Of a stretch of DNA of 64,000 bases, positions 42,418 through 51,842 are shown piece by piece. Location: NCBI GenBank assembly GCA_046565505.1, contig JBKHYJ010000044.1:18532-82531 (forward strand), written 5' to 3'. The stretch is from JBKHYJ01 sp046565505. Lineage in GTDB: Bacteria > Acidobacteriota > Blastocatellia > UBA7656. Under the pieces are notes generated by a model that was given only the letters and a program-made list of their open reading frames with translations, ran no database searches and was not told where the DNA came from. Position 1 is the first letter of the stretch, and each line of letters starts with the position of its first letter. Both the position numbers and the translations under genes were made by a program.

Positions 42418-43394
42418 CAGTAAGCGCCCTGCCTCTCAAAAATCTTTCGTGGGTTTTCCACCAGCATCATGTGGAGCTGCTCGTCCGTCACCCCGCGCGC
42501 CTTCAGGGCCGGGATCACGTCGTTATGAATGTGGAGGTAATGCCAGTTCGGCAGCACGGAAGGCAAGGCCGCCTCGGGCAGCCAGTCGTTGAAGCATGCG
42601 GCGTCGTGCGACAGCACCATCCTGTCCGCATGCCCGCGGCGGCACATCTCTGCGACCGTGTCGACCCTCTGCTCGAACGGGAGCATCACGTCTATCCCGA
42701 AGCGGTCCATGCCGATGTAGGAGCCGCGCGCGATCAAGTTTTCGAGGTAGTCTATGTCCGTCGTGTCGCCCGAGTGGCCTATGACGACCCGCGAGAGGTC
42801 CACGCCTTCCTCTTCAAAGATGTGTTGCTGTTCGAGCCCGCGCTCCGTCTCCGCATGCGTGTGAGTCGAGATGGGCACGCCCGTGCGGCGGTGGGCCTGA
42901 GCCACCGCGCGCAGCACGCGCTCGACCCCTGGCGTGACGCCCTGTCTGTCGGTCGCGCACTTGAGGATCGCCGCCTTCACGCCCGTGCCGCCGATGCCTT
43001 CCTCGATGTCCTTGACGAACATGTCGGTCATGAATTCCGGGCCGCCCAACTCCGTGCCGGGGCCCTGAAAGTGGAAATACATCGGCACGTCGTTATACGT
43101 GTAGACGCCCGTCGCCACGATGATATTGATGTCGGTCTGTTCCGCTATCCGCCGGATGCGCGGGATGTATCGGCCCAGCCCTATTACCGTCAGGTCCACG
43201 ATCGAGTCCACGCCGCGAGACTTCAGCTCGTTGAGGCGCGAGACGGCGTCTGTGACCCGGCGCTCTTCGTCGCCCCAGCCTTGGGGGAAGTTCTGCATGA
43301 TCTCCGTAGAGAGGACGAAGACGTGCTCGTGCATGAGCGTAGTGCCGAGTTGCGCAGTATCCACAGGGCCTCTCGCCGTGTTCACCAGGGCCAT
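42417..43394 (-). CDS. Phosphotriesterase-family metal hydrolase (lactonase-like)
   Basis: A 325-residue amidohydrolase-fold protein. All expected metal ligands can be seen: MHEHV (H-x-H), AAILKCATD (the bridging Lys), THTHAETE and IGHSGDTTD (two His), and VLSHDAACF (Asp). Bacterial PTE homologues usually act as lactonases or esterases rather than true phosphotriesterases. A GAGGAG ribosome site precedes ATG. It is the first gene of a two-gene operon with an acyl-CoA ligase, which suggests that it opens a lactone or ester to yield the acid that the ligase activates. That link is inference. Confidence 0.88.
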   Translation of the reverse strand: MALVNTARGPVDTAQLGTTLMHEHVFVLSTEIMQNFPQGWGDEERRVTDAVSRLNELKSRGVDSIVDLTVIGLGRYIPRIRRIAEQTDINIIVATGVYTYNDVPMYFHFQGPGTELGGPEFMTDMFVKDIEEGIGGTGVKAAILKCATDRQGVTPGVERVLRAVAQAHRRTGVPISTHTHAETERGLEQQHIFEEEGVDLSRVVIGHSGDTTDIDYLENLIARGSYIGMDRFGIDVMLPFEQRVDTVAEMCRRGHADRMVLSHDAACFNDWLPEAALPSVLPNWHYLHIHNDVIPALKARGVTDEQLHMMLVENPRKIFERQGAY

Positions 43395-43600
43395 ACGGTC
43401 TCCTCGAATCTGTCTGAAAAAATCGCGATGCCTTTGCGATACTTTCTATACTGCTTCTCCTGATGATGCAAGCCGTGAGGGGTGAGAAGGCCGGGCCGGA
43501 GACGGCCGCGGGCGCGGCGACGCACCGGGCAAGATTTCAGTGTGTATGAGTATGAGTGAGCCGCCGTTTCGCCGCCCGCGGGGCCGCGGTGTCTCTCGCC

Positions 43601-46387
43601 TTACTTCTGCTTGACGGTGAAGACCTGCCCGCCTACGGTGACCCTTCCTTTACGCGACAAGCCGGTGGTGTTCGGCGCCACAGAGTAATTCACGGTCGCG
43701 TCGCCGATGCCCATGCGGCCTGACGTAATAGTTATCCAATTCACGTCGGCGACGGCGGCCCACCCGCACCTCGGCTCACTGACCAGGTTTATGACCCCGG
43801 CCCCGCCCACCTGCGAAAAAGCTTTGGAGGTCGGTGAGATCAAGTAAGTGCAATCGGCCAGCCCGCCATCTTGAATCACTGTGAACGTCTGCCCCGCGAT
43901 GGTCATGGTGCCCTGGCGCGCGCCGCCGGTGAAGTTCTCCCTCGCTTCAAAGGTGATCGTGCCGTCGCCCGCCCCGTTGTCCTCGGAAGTGATAATTATC
44001 CAGCTATGATTGCTCGCCGCCGCCCATGCGCACCCGCCCGGCGCCGTCAAAGTCACGCCGCCTCCGCCTCCGGTTTGGGGCAGGAACATGCCCGGCGAGG
44101 AGAGCGTGAAGGCGCAAGCGTTCCCGACTCTGACCCCGTTGCCGAAGCTCGTGACCCATATTTCGTTCGGGTTATACGGGTTGTAGAAGACTCTCTCCGG
44201 CTGCCGAAATGGGTACGAGGTCACGGCCGAAAATGAGGGCGCGGAGCTGTTGATATTGCTCGAATACCACAGCCCATCTGTTTCCGTCGTCAAGTACATC
44301 TCGTTCGCATTTATGGGGCTGATCGCGCAAGAGGTCACCCGGTCAAGATTATTGACCCTCACCCATGAGGCCCCTCTGTTGGTAGTCTTGTACAGCCCTC
44401 CGAGCCCGTTCGGCGGGCCGCCCCAACCGCTGAAGACCGCCGCGTACCATGTTCCCTGCGAAGCGTCGTAAGGGTCGATGACGATGTCCTTCGTCCAGTA
44501 CCTCATGCCCGCGTCGCTGCGGTCCGCCCAGGTGTTGCCGCCATCCGTGCTGGCGAAGACCCCGGAGCTTGCGGTGAATGCGCCCGACGCGTTCCTCCTC
44601 CCAGAGTAAGTACAGACGAGCGTGCCATCATTCAACACGCACACGTTGAACGGGTGCCCCTCCGTCCGCGGCGGGTTAGCAAGGACCTTAGTCCACGTGG
44701 ACGCGGGCCCATTCTGAATGTCGTTGGAGACGTAGATTCCGCCGGCCGTGCTGTGTATCACGCTCGCGTACATGCGGTTCGGGTTGTTCGGGTCGAGCGC
44801 CAGGCCTATGACGGGGTGAAGGAAATCGTGCAGGGTCGCCCACGTCGCGCCTTTATCAGTCGAGAACTTGATGGCCCCCGTCCCGCCATCTATCCTCGCA
44901 TCGGTCAGGTACGTGCTTTGATACAGGTCGTGCAGGGAGGAGACTGCTACGTACAGGGCGCCGCTCGCGGGGTGCTTCACGCACTGGTAGGTCGAATTGT
45001 AAGGCTGGCCCGAATAGTTAAACGACCAGGAGTTGCCCCCATCAGTGCTCCGCGTGCCTCGTATGTCAGAGTATGAGGCGAAGACATTACCGGCGTCCGC
45101 CCAGGTGAGCCACCAGCAGGACGTGTCTTCGAGCCCGACGCCGCGGTAGTACCTCCCCTTCGGCGTCAGCGCGTTCATAGGGTTCTGGTCTGCGGCATTC
45201 AGGTACATCTGCTTCCAGGTCGCGCCGCCGTCCGTCGTGACGTGCGCGAACCCGAGGTCTGTGAAGGCGACCCTGTTCGGGTCGGTCGGCGAGGCGGCAA
45301 AACCTAACGCGCCCGCCCCGTAGCTCCAATCCCTGTCGCCGCCCCTGCCCGACCAGCCCGTGAAGACGTTTTGATTGTTGTTCGTCAGGAAAACGCTCTG
45401 CCAGTTGCCGCCGCCGTTCGCCGTCTTATAGACGACCGGGAACTCCACGGAGTTTTGCCCGGCCACGTAAGCCGTCGAGATGTCGCCGCCTGACATGGAA
45501 ACGAAAAACGGGAAGTCGCTCGCGGTGATCCCCGTCGTCTTCCGAACCCATGCGGGCTGGCCCCAGTCCAGTGAGTAGACGCCCCTGTAACTGAAGTAAG
45601 AGCTTTCTGTGAACAGGCCGGGGTAGACGTCGGCGGAATTCAGCGTGACGCAGAAGAACCGCGTTGTCGCGCCCTGTTTCGCCCCGGCGAATGACACGAT
45701 GGCTTCGCCCGACGGGATGCCGGACGCGGACGCTAAGGCGAACGTGCCGCCGCCATTTGTTGAGACGAGCAGGCCCGCGCTCGTGCCTGCGTAGATGCTC
45801 GCCCCGTCAAAGAACGCGCCCGCGACGAAACAGCCGTTAGCGCCCGCGGCGGTGTACTTGAGCGAAAAGCTCGCGCCCCCGTCGCTTGAAAAGAAGACGT
45901 GGGAGTAGTCCGACAGGATCAAATTATTTGTGCCGTTGCCATCGACGAATAAGGCGTAAGCGCCTCCGAATGTCGGGTCGCTTGTGAGCCTGCGCCAGGT
46001 GTTGCCGCCGTCGGTGCTCTTTGAAGGCGTGACGGAATCGGCCCCGCCTATGCTCGTGTAATCGAGCGCGTAGAGGACGGAAGGGTTGCTCGTGAATCGC
46101 ACCTGAGATTGCCTGTTGCCCTGTATCTGCCTGAAGTCGAGCAGGTCCCACGAGCCGCCGAGATTAGTCGAATGAAACAACTCGCTCATGTCGCAAGAGA
46201 GGTACACTTCATTCGCGTTATGCGGGCTGAAGCTCGGCGCGAACAGCGCCCCGCCGCCCCCCGGCCCCCTGGGCGTCCACCGTGACGGCGGGGCCGCGCT
46301 AGCCGCCTGCGCCATGAGCGCCAGCAGGCAAAAGGTCAACGCCATTCCGATGAGTCCATTGAGGGGAGAAGGTTTATAGGTTCGCAT
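43601..46387 (-). CDS. Exported beta-propeller protein with two BACON domains (GH74/BNR-like)
   Basis: A 928-residue secreted protein from the ATG at 46387, with a signal peptide (MALTFCLLALMAQAASA). About 700 residues form Asp-box/BNR propeller repeats, for example STDGGNTWRRL, SSDGGASFSLKY, STDGGNSWSFNY, STDKGATWATLH and STDGGNTWADRS. The opening GPGGGGALFAPSFSPHNANE resembles GH74 xyloglucanase-type propellers, and an Asp in SCDMSELFHS sits where GH74 has a catalytic Asp. Two BACON domains follow (each with a CAW/CGW core and an ITSEDNGAGDG-like or TSGRMGIGDA strand). It probably binds or cuts polysaccharide outside the cell; neighbour genes encode a sugar importer. Enzyme status is uncertain. 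Confidence 0.8.
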   Translation of the reverse strand: MRTYKPSPLNGLIGMALTFCLLALMAQAASAAPPSRWTPRGPGGGGALFAPSFSPHNANEVYLSCDMSELFHSTNLGGSWDLLDFRQIQGNRQSQVRFTSNPSVLYALDYTSIGGADSVTPSKSTDGGNTWRRLTSDPTFGGAYALFVDGNGTNNLILSDYSHVFFSSDGGASFSLKYTAAGANGCFVAGAFFDGASIYAGTSAGLLVSTNGGGTFALASASGIPSGEAIVSFAGAKQGATTRFFCVTLNSADVYPGLFTESSYFSYRGVYSLDWGQPAWVRKTTGITASDFPFFVSMSGGDISTAYVAGQNSVEFPVVYKTANGGGNWQSVFLTNNNQNVFTGWSGRGGDRDWSYGAGALGFAASPTDPNRVAFTDLGFAHVTTDGGATWKQMYLNAADQNPMNALTPKGRYYRGVGLEDTSCWWLTWADAGNVFASYSDIRGTRSTDGGNSWSFNYSGQPYNSTYQCVKHPASGALYVAVSSLHDLYQSTYLTDARIDGGTGAIKFSTDKGATWATLHDFLHPVIGLALDPNNPNRMYASVIHSTAGGIYVSNDIQNGPASTWTKVLANPPRTEGHPFNVCVLNDGTLVCTYSGRRNASGAFTASSGVFASTDGGNTWADRSDAGMRYWTKDIVIDPYDASQGTWYAAVFSGWGGPPNGLGGLYKTTNRGASWVRVNNLDRVTSCAISPINANEMYLTTETDGLWYSSNINSSAPSFSAVTSYPFRQPERVFYNPYNPNEIWVTSFGNGVRVGNACAFTLSSPGMFLPQTGGGGGVTLTAPGGCAWAAASNHSWIIITSEDNGAGDGTITFEARENFTGGARQGTMTIAGQTFTVIQDGGLADCTYLISPTSKAFSQVGGAGVINLVSEPRCGWAAVADVNWITITSGRMGIGDATVNYSVAPNTTGLSRKGRVTVGGQVFTVKQK

Positions 46388-46573
46388 AAGAGTTGCCACC
46401 GCCGCGCCTGTAGAAGATATTCGGTTTAAGCTCAATCGACGTGAGCTTCGGCCCCGCGCCTGCCCGAGTCGAGAGCAAGGCGCTTGCCATAACGTGACGT
46501 TGATCTTTCGTTGAGCTTAGCGAAAGCGATGGCGGAACTTAAAGGCGGGTTGAGAATACCTCGCGTAGATTAA

Positions 46574-46609
46574 TGACACAAACTGACAAGTTTTCCACGC
46601 AGTATGACA
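46574..46609. repeat. Three phased TGACA repeats upstream of the propeller gene
   Basis: TGACA occurs at 46574-46578, 46584-46588 and 46605-46609, spaced 10 and 21 bp, that is one and two helical turns. On the minus strand they read TGTCA, similar in style to tandem boxes of OmpR/PhoB-type regulators. They lie about 190-220 bp before the propeller gene start and just past the 3' end of xylH. Confidence 0.35.
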
Positions 46610-46666
46610 TTTGATGGCATCTCTATAACGGACGCCGGGCAAGCGGCGCGGATCAAGGTACTCCGA

Positions 46667-47890
46667 TCACCCGCGCCTGCGCCCGAGCATGTCGAACCCG
46701 ACGGCGGCGACCAGCACCGCGCCCTTAACGATGTATTGCGTATAGCTCTGGACGTTGAGCAGCGACATGCCGTTGTCGAGGCTCGCCATGATCAAAGCGC
46801 CTAAGCATGCGCCGAAAACCGTGCCGCGCCCCCCCATCAGGCTGGTGCCGCCGATCACGCAAGCGGCGATGGCGTCAAGCTCCATCAGCGTGCCCGCGTC
46901 GGGCGAGGCGCTGCCGACCCGCGCCGTGTGTATGATGGAGGCCACGCCCGCCAGCGCGCTCATCAGGCAGAAGGCGGCGAGAATATGCCGGCGCAGGTTG
47001 ATCCCCGAGAGCCTCGCGGCGTCCGGGTTGCCGCCTATCGCGTAGAGGTAGCGGCCGAAGGTCGTATTCTGCGTCAGGAAGGCCCCGGCCAGGGCCACCG
47101 CGAGCAGGATTATCACGGGTATTGGGACGCCTCCCTGCGAATTCATCAAGTACATGAAAGCGGCGATGACGATTGCGGGGAAGGCTATGCGCATGGCCGT
47201 CGTGGCGGCTGCCGCGGCCGCCAGCCCGTGACGCCGCCGCGCCTGGTTGCGGCTGAAGACTAGCCACACGACGGCGGCAATGGCCGCGACGGCTATCACG
47301 ATGCCGATTATGGGCGCGATGAGGTCCCTGCCTATAGACCTGAACACCGGCAAAGAAACGGGGTAAGTGCTCCCCTTCGTCAGGCCCAGTATCACCCCGC
47401 GCCAGGCGAGCATGCCCCCGAGCGTGGCGATGAAGGCGGGGATGTTGGCGTAAGCCACCAGCGACCCCTGCACCGCCCCTATCAGCAAGCCGACGACGAT
47501 TGCCGACGCGAGCGATGGCAGCAGGCCCCAACCCTGAGTCAGAGCCGCGACGCCCCCGGCCAGCCCGACCACGGACCCGACCGATAAGTCTATCTGCCCG
47601 GCGACGATGACCATCAGCATGCCGACGGCCAGCACGCCCGTGACCGCCATCTGCTGGAACAGGTTCGAGAAGTTGCGCGGGCTGAGAAAGATCCCGCTCG
47701 TCGCCCACTGGAAGAAGAGCCATATGGCTACGAGTGCGAACAGCATCGTGTAGGCGCGCAGCGTCGCGGTCGGCAGCTTGATCCCGCCGATACGAATTTG
47801 CGGCGTGCCTTCGGCGGCGGCGGTCGGCGGGGCCGCGTCCGAAGTGACGGGCGGCCGGTTGACGCCGGGCTCGTTTGCTTGCGTGGTCAT
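46667..47890 (-). CDS. xylH: Sugar ABC transporter permease, XylH-like
   Basis: A 407-residue permease of the ribose/xylose CUT2 class with about ten hydrophobic helices. Characteristic blocks are VLAVGMLMVIVAGQIDLSVG, GSVVGLAGGVAALTQGW, ATLGGMLAWRGVILGLTKGS and, near the end, ACVIGGTSLMGGRGTVFGA. The first 35 residues are Pro/Thr-rich and probably cytoplasmic. It forms the membrane channel with XylG and XylF homologues. It follows xylG after 197 bp with no gene in between, an unusually wide gap for such operons. The xylose label is by homology class; related pentoses are possible. Confidence 0.88.
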   Translation of the reverse strand: MTTQANEPGVNRPPVTSDAAPPTAAAEGTPQIRIGGIKLPTATLRAYTMLFALVAIWLFFQWATSGIFLSPRNFSNLFQQMAVTGVLAVGMLMVIVAGQIDLSVGSVVGLAGGVAALTQGWGLLPSLASAIVVGLLIGAVQGSLVAYANIPAFIATLGGMLAWRGVILGLTKGSTYPVSLPVFRSIGRDLIAPIIGIVIAVAAIAAVVWLVFSRNQARRRHGLAAAAAATTAMRIAFPAIVIAAFMYLMNSQGGVPIPVIILLAVALAGAFLTQNTTFGRYLYAIGGNPDAARLSGINLRRHILAAFCLMSALAGVASIIHTARVGSASPDAGTLMELDAIAACVIGGTSLMGGRGTVFGACLGALIMASLDNGMSLLNVQSYTQYIVKGAVLVAAVGFDMLGRRRG

Positions 47891-48087
47891 AAATGGTCCC
47901 CCGGGTTCCTGCTATGCGCTCTGGACTTCGCGGATGAGTTCCGCGGCGGGCGTGGCCGCCGGGCCCCTCCGTTACGCGCCGCGGCGGCCGCTCGGCTTCG
48001 TAAAAATTGCTTTACGACGATCCGGGCTTCGGTTGATTACAGTCGCTTGATCGCGGTCGCTTTCGTTCACCGCCGCGCGTTCATCCT

Positions 48088-49617
48088 TCATCCTTTGCTG
48101 TGCCCCGTGGCGCAGGCCATCACGCGCTCGGGCGTGGCCTCCGTCCGCGTGAACTCGCCCGTGATGCGGCCTTCGTGCAACACCATGACGCGGTCTGAGA
48201 GTCCCAGGACTTCAGGCAGCTCCGACGACACGAGGACGATGGCGAGGCCCGCCGCCGCCAGCCTGTTGATCTGCGCGTAAATCTCCTGCTTGGCTCCCAC
48301 GTCGATGCCGCGCGTCGGCTCGTCCAGGAACAGCACCTTCGGCTCCGTCAGCAGCCACTTCGCGAGGACGACCTTCTGTTGGTTGCCGCCGGACAGCGTC
48401 CCCGCGACGGTGTAGACGCCCGGCGCTTTTACGCGAAGCTCGCGCATGGAACGCTCGCCCGCCATCGCCTCCGCGTCCGCATTGGTCACGAAGCGGCCGG
48501 AGAGGCGCGCAAGCCCCGCGAGCGTCATGTTGTTTAAGATGGTCTGGTCGAGTATGAGGCCGAACCGCTTCCGGTCTTCGGTAACGAACGCGAGGCCGTT
48601 CTTGATGGCGTCGGATGGGCGTGTGATGCGAGTCGGCCTGCCCTCGATCAGAACGTCGCCGCTCGAACGGCCGGCGTGCGCCCCGAAGATAGCCATCAGC
48701 AGGTCGCTGCGCCCCGCGCCCATCAAGCCCGCGATGCCCAGGACCTCGCCCTGCCTCACGGAGAAGCTGACCCGGTTGACCAGAAGCTTGCCCGCCACGT
48801 TCGGGTCCTCGACACTGATGTTGCGCGCCTCAAAGACAACGCCGCCCCGCGGGTGGTCCGCCCGCGGGAAGATGTCGCCGACCTCGCGCCCGACCATCCG
48901 GGAGATGATGCGGGACTCGTCAAGATTGCTCGTCCCGTCCGTGCCGACCGTGCGCCCGTCGCGCAGGACCGTGATGCGGTCGCTCATGCGCAGCACTTCG
49001 TTCAGCTTGTGCGATATGTAAATCATGCCGACGCCGCGCGACCGCAGGTTTCTCAGGATGGCGAACAGGGTCTCGACTTCGGCGTCCGTCAGCGCGGCCG
49101 TCGGCTCGTCGAGCACGAGTATGCGCGCCTCATGCGATAGGGCCTTCGCGATCTCCACGAGCTGCTGCTGCCCTATCCCGAGGTGGCCCACCGGCGTCCG
49201 GGGGTCGAACGGCAGGTGCAGGTCGCCGAGCAGCGCGCGCGCCCGGCTGTAGAGGTCCTCCCACTGGATGACCCCGAAGCGGCGCGGCTCGCGGCCGAGA
49301 AAGATGTTCTCGCCGATGCTCATCTCCTTGACGAGCGAAAGCTCCTGGTAGATCACGGCGATGCCCGCCGCCTCCGCGTCACGGACGCTCGAAAACCGCC
49401 GCGCCTCGCCGCCCAGCAGAATCTCGCCGCCATACTCCGGGTGAGGGTAGACGCCGCCCAGGACCTTCATCAAAGTTGATTTGCCCGCGCCATTCTCACC
49501 CACCAGCGCGTGGAACTCCCCCGCGTAAAGGTCGAACGAGACGCCATCGAGCGCGCGCACGCCCGGAAAGCTCTTGGTTATGTCGCGCATCTCCAGCAGC
49601 GGGGCTTTGTCTGTCAT
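48088..49617 (-). CDS. xylG: Sugar ABC transporter ATPase, XylG-like
   Basis: A 509-residue double ABC ATPase. The first nucleotide-binding half has LVGENGAGKSTLMKVLGGVY (Walker A), LGIGQQQLVEIAKALSHEAR (signature region) and ILVLDEPTAAL (Walker B). The second half has a degenerate P-loop region GIAGLMGAGRSDLLMAIFGA, TLSGGNQQKVVLAKWLLTEP (signature) and KVLFLDEPTRGIDVG. This asymmetric tandem form is typical of CUT2 importers (XylG, RbsA, MglA). It powers import with the XylH-like permease downstream and the XylF-like binding protein upstream. Confidence 0.92.
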   Translation of the reverse strand: MTDKAPLLEMRDITKSFPGVRALDGVSFDLYAGEFHALVGENGAGKSTLMKVLGGVYPHPEYGGEILLGGEARRFSSVRDAEAAGIAVIYQELSLVKEMSIGENIFLGREPRRFGVIQWEDLYSRARALLGDLHLPFDPRTPVGHLGIGQQQLVEIAKALSHEARILVLDEPTAALTDAEVETLFAILRNLRSRGVGMIYISHKLNEVLRMSDRITVLRDGRTVGTDGTSNLDESRIISRMVGREVGDIFPRADHPRGGVVFEARNISVEDPNVAGKLLVNRVSFSVRQGEVLGIAGLMGAGRSDLLMAIFGAHAGRSSGDVLIEGRPTRITRPSDAIKNGLAFVTEDRKRFGLILDQTILNNMTLAGLARLSGRFVTNADAEAMAGERSMRELRVKAPGVYTVAGTLSGGNQQKVVLAKWLLTEPKVLFLDEPTRGIDVGAKQEIYAQINRLAAAGLAIVLVSSELPEVLGLSDRVMVLHEGRITGEFTRTEATPERVMACATGHSKG

Positions 49618-49719
49618 CTGTGCACCAGGTTCATCAGTAGTAAGCGGCGGGCGGAGGCGGCAGTGACTCGCCGCGCGATTAAGAAGCCCGCCCGCGCCGC
49701 ATCCCCCCCTCCGCGCGGC

Positions 49720-50793
49720 CTACTGTTTCGGCCATTGGTCCTTCGGCACGTTCTTATAAACGTCTTCCATCTTGTGATAGCCATCCTTGACGACCGTCGA
49801 AGCCATGTTGGCCTTATCGACGGCCATCGGCGTCTGCAATATTGAGGGCACGTTTATCTTCCCGTTGTTGATCGTGTCGGCCGTGTCGATCTTCTCGCCG
49901 CGGGCGAACTTGATGGCCGAATCGACGGCGCTCTCCGCGAGCGGCTTGATAGGCTTGTAGACCGTCATCGACTGCCTGCCCTCGACTATGCGCTGGCATG
50001 CGATAAGCTCCGCGTCCTGCCCCGTGACGACCACCTTGCCGACGAGTTGAGCCGGGAGCGCGGAGATCGCGCCGCCCGCCGTTCCGTCGTTGGAGGCGAC
50101 GATGGCCTGAATGTCATTGCCCGTGCGCGTCAGCGCGTCCTCCGTCAGGCGGAGCGCCTCGCTGGCGAGCCACTCCCTAGCGAACTGGTCGGATATTATC
50201 TTGATGTCGCCGCGGTCTACGGCCGGCTTCAAGATGTTCATCTGCCCCTGCCTGAGCAGCAGCGCGTTGTTGTCGGTCTGCGACCCGCCGATGAGGATAT
50301 AATTCCCTTTGGGCGCATGCTCGATGGCGTACTGCGCCTGCATCTCGCCCATCTTCAAGACCTGGTGCGAGACGTAGAGGTCAACGTCTGAGTTCCTTAT
50401 CAGCCGGTCATAGCTGATGACGGGCACGTTCTGCCTGTGCGCCGCCTCGACGATAGACGCGGCTATCTCCCCGTTGTGCGGGGCCACGATGAGCACGTCC
50501 ACGCCCTTGGTCAGAAGGTTGTCGCACTGGTTACGCTGCAAGGCGTCGTCGCCATTGGCGACCTGTACGTCAAGCTCGACGCCGAGTTCTTTCGCGCGCG
50601 CCTCGACCATCTCTTTATCGCGCACCCAGCGCTCCTCCTTGAGCGTGTCCATCGAAAAGCCTATGCGCACGGGGCCGCCGCTCCGCTTGCCGACGCCCGC
50701 GCCCGTGTTGCTATTCGGCTGGCTGACGCAGCCGGCGGCTGCCGACATCATCGCGAGCGTGATGGCTGTAAGAATCTTGGTGTATCGCGTCAT
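49720..50793 (-). CDS. xylF: Xylose-binding lipoprotein, XylF-like
   Basis: A 357-residue periplasmic binding protein from the ATG at 50793 (GGGAG ribosome site). The N-terminal signal ends in a lipobox SAAAGC, so it should be a lipoprotein anchored to a membrane. Family blocks match XylF: VRIGFSMDTLKEERWVRDKE, VPVISYDRLIRNSDVDLYVS, GGSQTDNNALLLRQGQMNIL, and QAIVASNDGTAGGAISALPA. It captures D-xylose or a similar sugar and feeds the XylG/XylH importer. It is the first gene of the operon and has a good promoter upstream. Confidence 0.92.
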   Translation of the reverse strand: MTRYTKILTAITLAMMSAAAGCVSQPNSNTGAGVGKRSGGPVRIGFSMDTLKEERWVRDKEMVEARAKELGVELDVQVANGDDALQRNQCDNLLTKGVDVLIVAPHNGEIAASIVEAAHRQNVPVISYDRLIRNSDVDLYVSHQVLKMGEMQAQYAIEHAPKGNYILIGGSQTDNNALLLRQGQMNILKPAVDRGDIKIISDQFAREWLASEALRLTEDALTRTGNDIQAIVASNDGTAGGAISALPAQLVGKVVVTGQDAELIACQRIVEGRQSMTVYKPIKPLAESAVDSAIKFARGEKIDTADTINNGKINVPSILQTPMAVDKANMASTVVKDGYHKMEDVYKNVPKDQWPKQ

Positions 50794-50824
50794 CGTTCTC
50801 CCTTTTGTGGTGAAGTTTTTCGTC

Positions 50825-50853
50825 ATAATTCGCCAACCCTTCCCGAATGTCAA
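50825..50853 (-). promoter_or_regulatory. Sigma70-type promoter of the xylFGH operon
   Basis: On the minus strand a perfect TTGACA (50848-50853) is followed after 17 bp by AATTAT (50825-50830), four of six bases of the -10 consensus. It ends about 31 bp before the XylF start codon at 50793, an ordinary leader length. A possible operator cannot be singled out. Confidence 0.65.
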
Positions 50854-50943
50854 GCGAGGATTCAAACAGAGGCGCGCAGGATGCGTGGGGTACTTACCAG
50901 AGTGCCATTAAATGTTTATCCTGTCTATACTGTAGGCCGCCGC

Positions 50944-51828
50944 TCACTCCCCCGACGACTCCGGGTCGAACAGCAGCGGAAAGAACTGGCCTCGCATCCT
51001 CTCCCCGCTCGGGATGGGCGGCACGCCTTCGAGCGGCGCGCGGTCGGACGCGGACCGCACGCCATCGCGGAATACGTTTATCACGGCGGCACGCCTGGGC
51101 CTGTCGGTGAGGTTCGCATAAGACCCGTGAATCATGCGCGGGTGGTGGAACGTGGCCTCGCCTTTCCTCAGCTCGATGGCTACAGGCTCAAACTCTTTTT
51201 TCTGTTCTTCGGTCAGCACACTCTCTATCGCGTCCATGTCGCCGGCCAGTCCCGTGATGGGCAGGTCCGCCCAGCGGTGGCTCCCCGCGACGTAATGCAG
51301 GCAGCCATTATCGCGCGTCGAATCGTCCAGCCCGACCCAGCATGTCAGGTGAGCCAGGGGCCGCGTCCTGGTCCAGTAGGAATAGTCCTGGTGCCACGCC
51401 ACCACGCCGCCATGACGGGCCGGCTTGCAAAATAGCTGGTCGTGCCAGAATCGGACGGCTCCCCCGAGGAGCTGCGACGCGGGGACGGTGATGGCGGGGT
51501 TCCAGGGCAGGTCATGAAATCCGGGCGTGATGCGCCACGCCCCGAGCGCATGAAAGAGCGCCTTCGCCGGGTCTTCGGATTCGTTAGAATGAAACTCGTA
51601 AAAGAGGCGGTGCTTCGGGTGCGATGGGTCGGACAGTTCTTCGAGTTCTACGCGCAAGGCTTCCACCTGATCGTCGCTCAGCACGCGCACGCCTGCTACG
51701 TAGCCATTCTGCTCGTAGAAGGCCACCTGTCGGTCGCTCAGGCGGTGCCGCGCCCACCCCGCGGCGGTTGACGGAATGGTGAAGAGGTTTGAAATCAACC
51801 CGTGATGTTCGGACAGGTCATCGGGCAT
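50944..51828 (-). CDS. Phytanoyl-CoA dioxygenase (PhyH)-family oxygenase
   Basis: A 294-residue Fe(II)/2-oxoglutarate-dependent enzyme. The iron site is visible as WHQDYSYWTRTRPLAH (H-x-D) and the distal His in MIHGSYANLTDRPRRAAV, with Arg for 2-oxoglutarate. DDSTRDNGCLHYVAGSHRWA is the core strand of the family. The ATG at 51828 is preferred over an upstream TTG that would overlap the lutC stop. It is the last gene after lutABC and may be co-transcribed. The substrate is open: such enzymes hydroxylate acyl-CoAs, ectoine or small metabolites. It is not known to be part of lactate metabolism. Confidence 0.85.
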   Translation of the reverse strand: MPDDLSEHHGLISNLFTIPSTAAGWARHRLSDRQVAFYEQNGYVAGVRVLSDDQVEALRVELEELSDPSHPKHRLFYEFHSNESEDPAKALFHALGAWRITPGFHDLPWNPAITVPASQLLGGAVRFWHDQLFCKPARHGGVVAWHQDYSYWTRTRPLAHLTCWVGLDDSTRDNGCLHYVAGSHRWADLPITGLAGDMDAIESVLTEEQKKEFEPVAIELRKGEATFHHPRMIHGSYANLTDRPRRAAVINVFRDGVRSASDRAPLEGVPPIPSGERMRGQFFPLLFDPESSGE

Positions 51829-51842
51829 ACGACCACCCCCGC

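Noticed and set aside
43560..43600. CCGCGG/CCGCGG palindrome after the propeller gene as a terminator
   Set aside because: No T-run on the proper strand and the GC-only palindrome is expected at this base composition.
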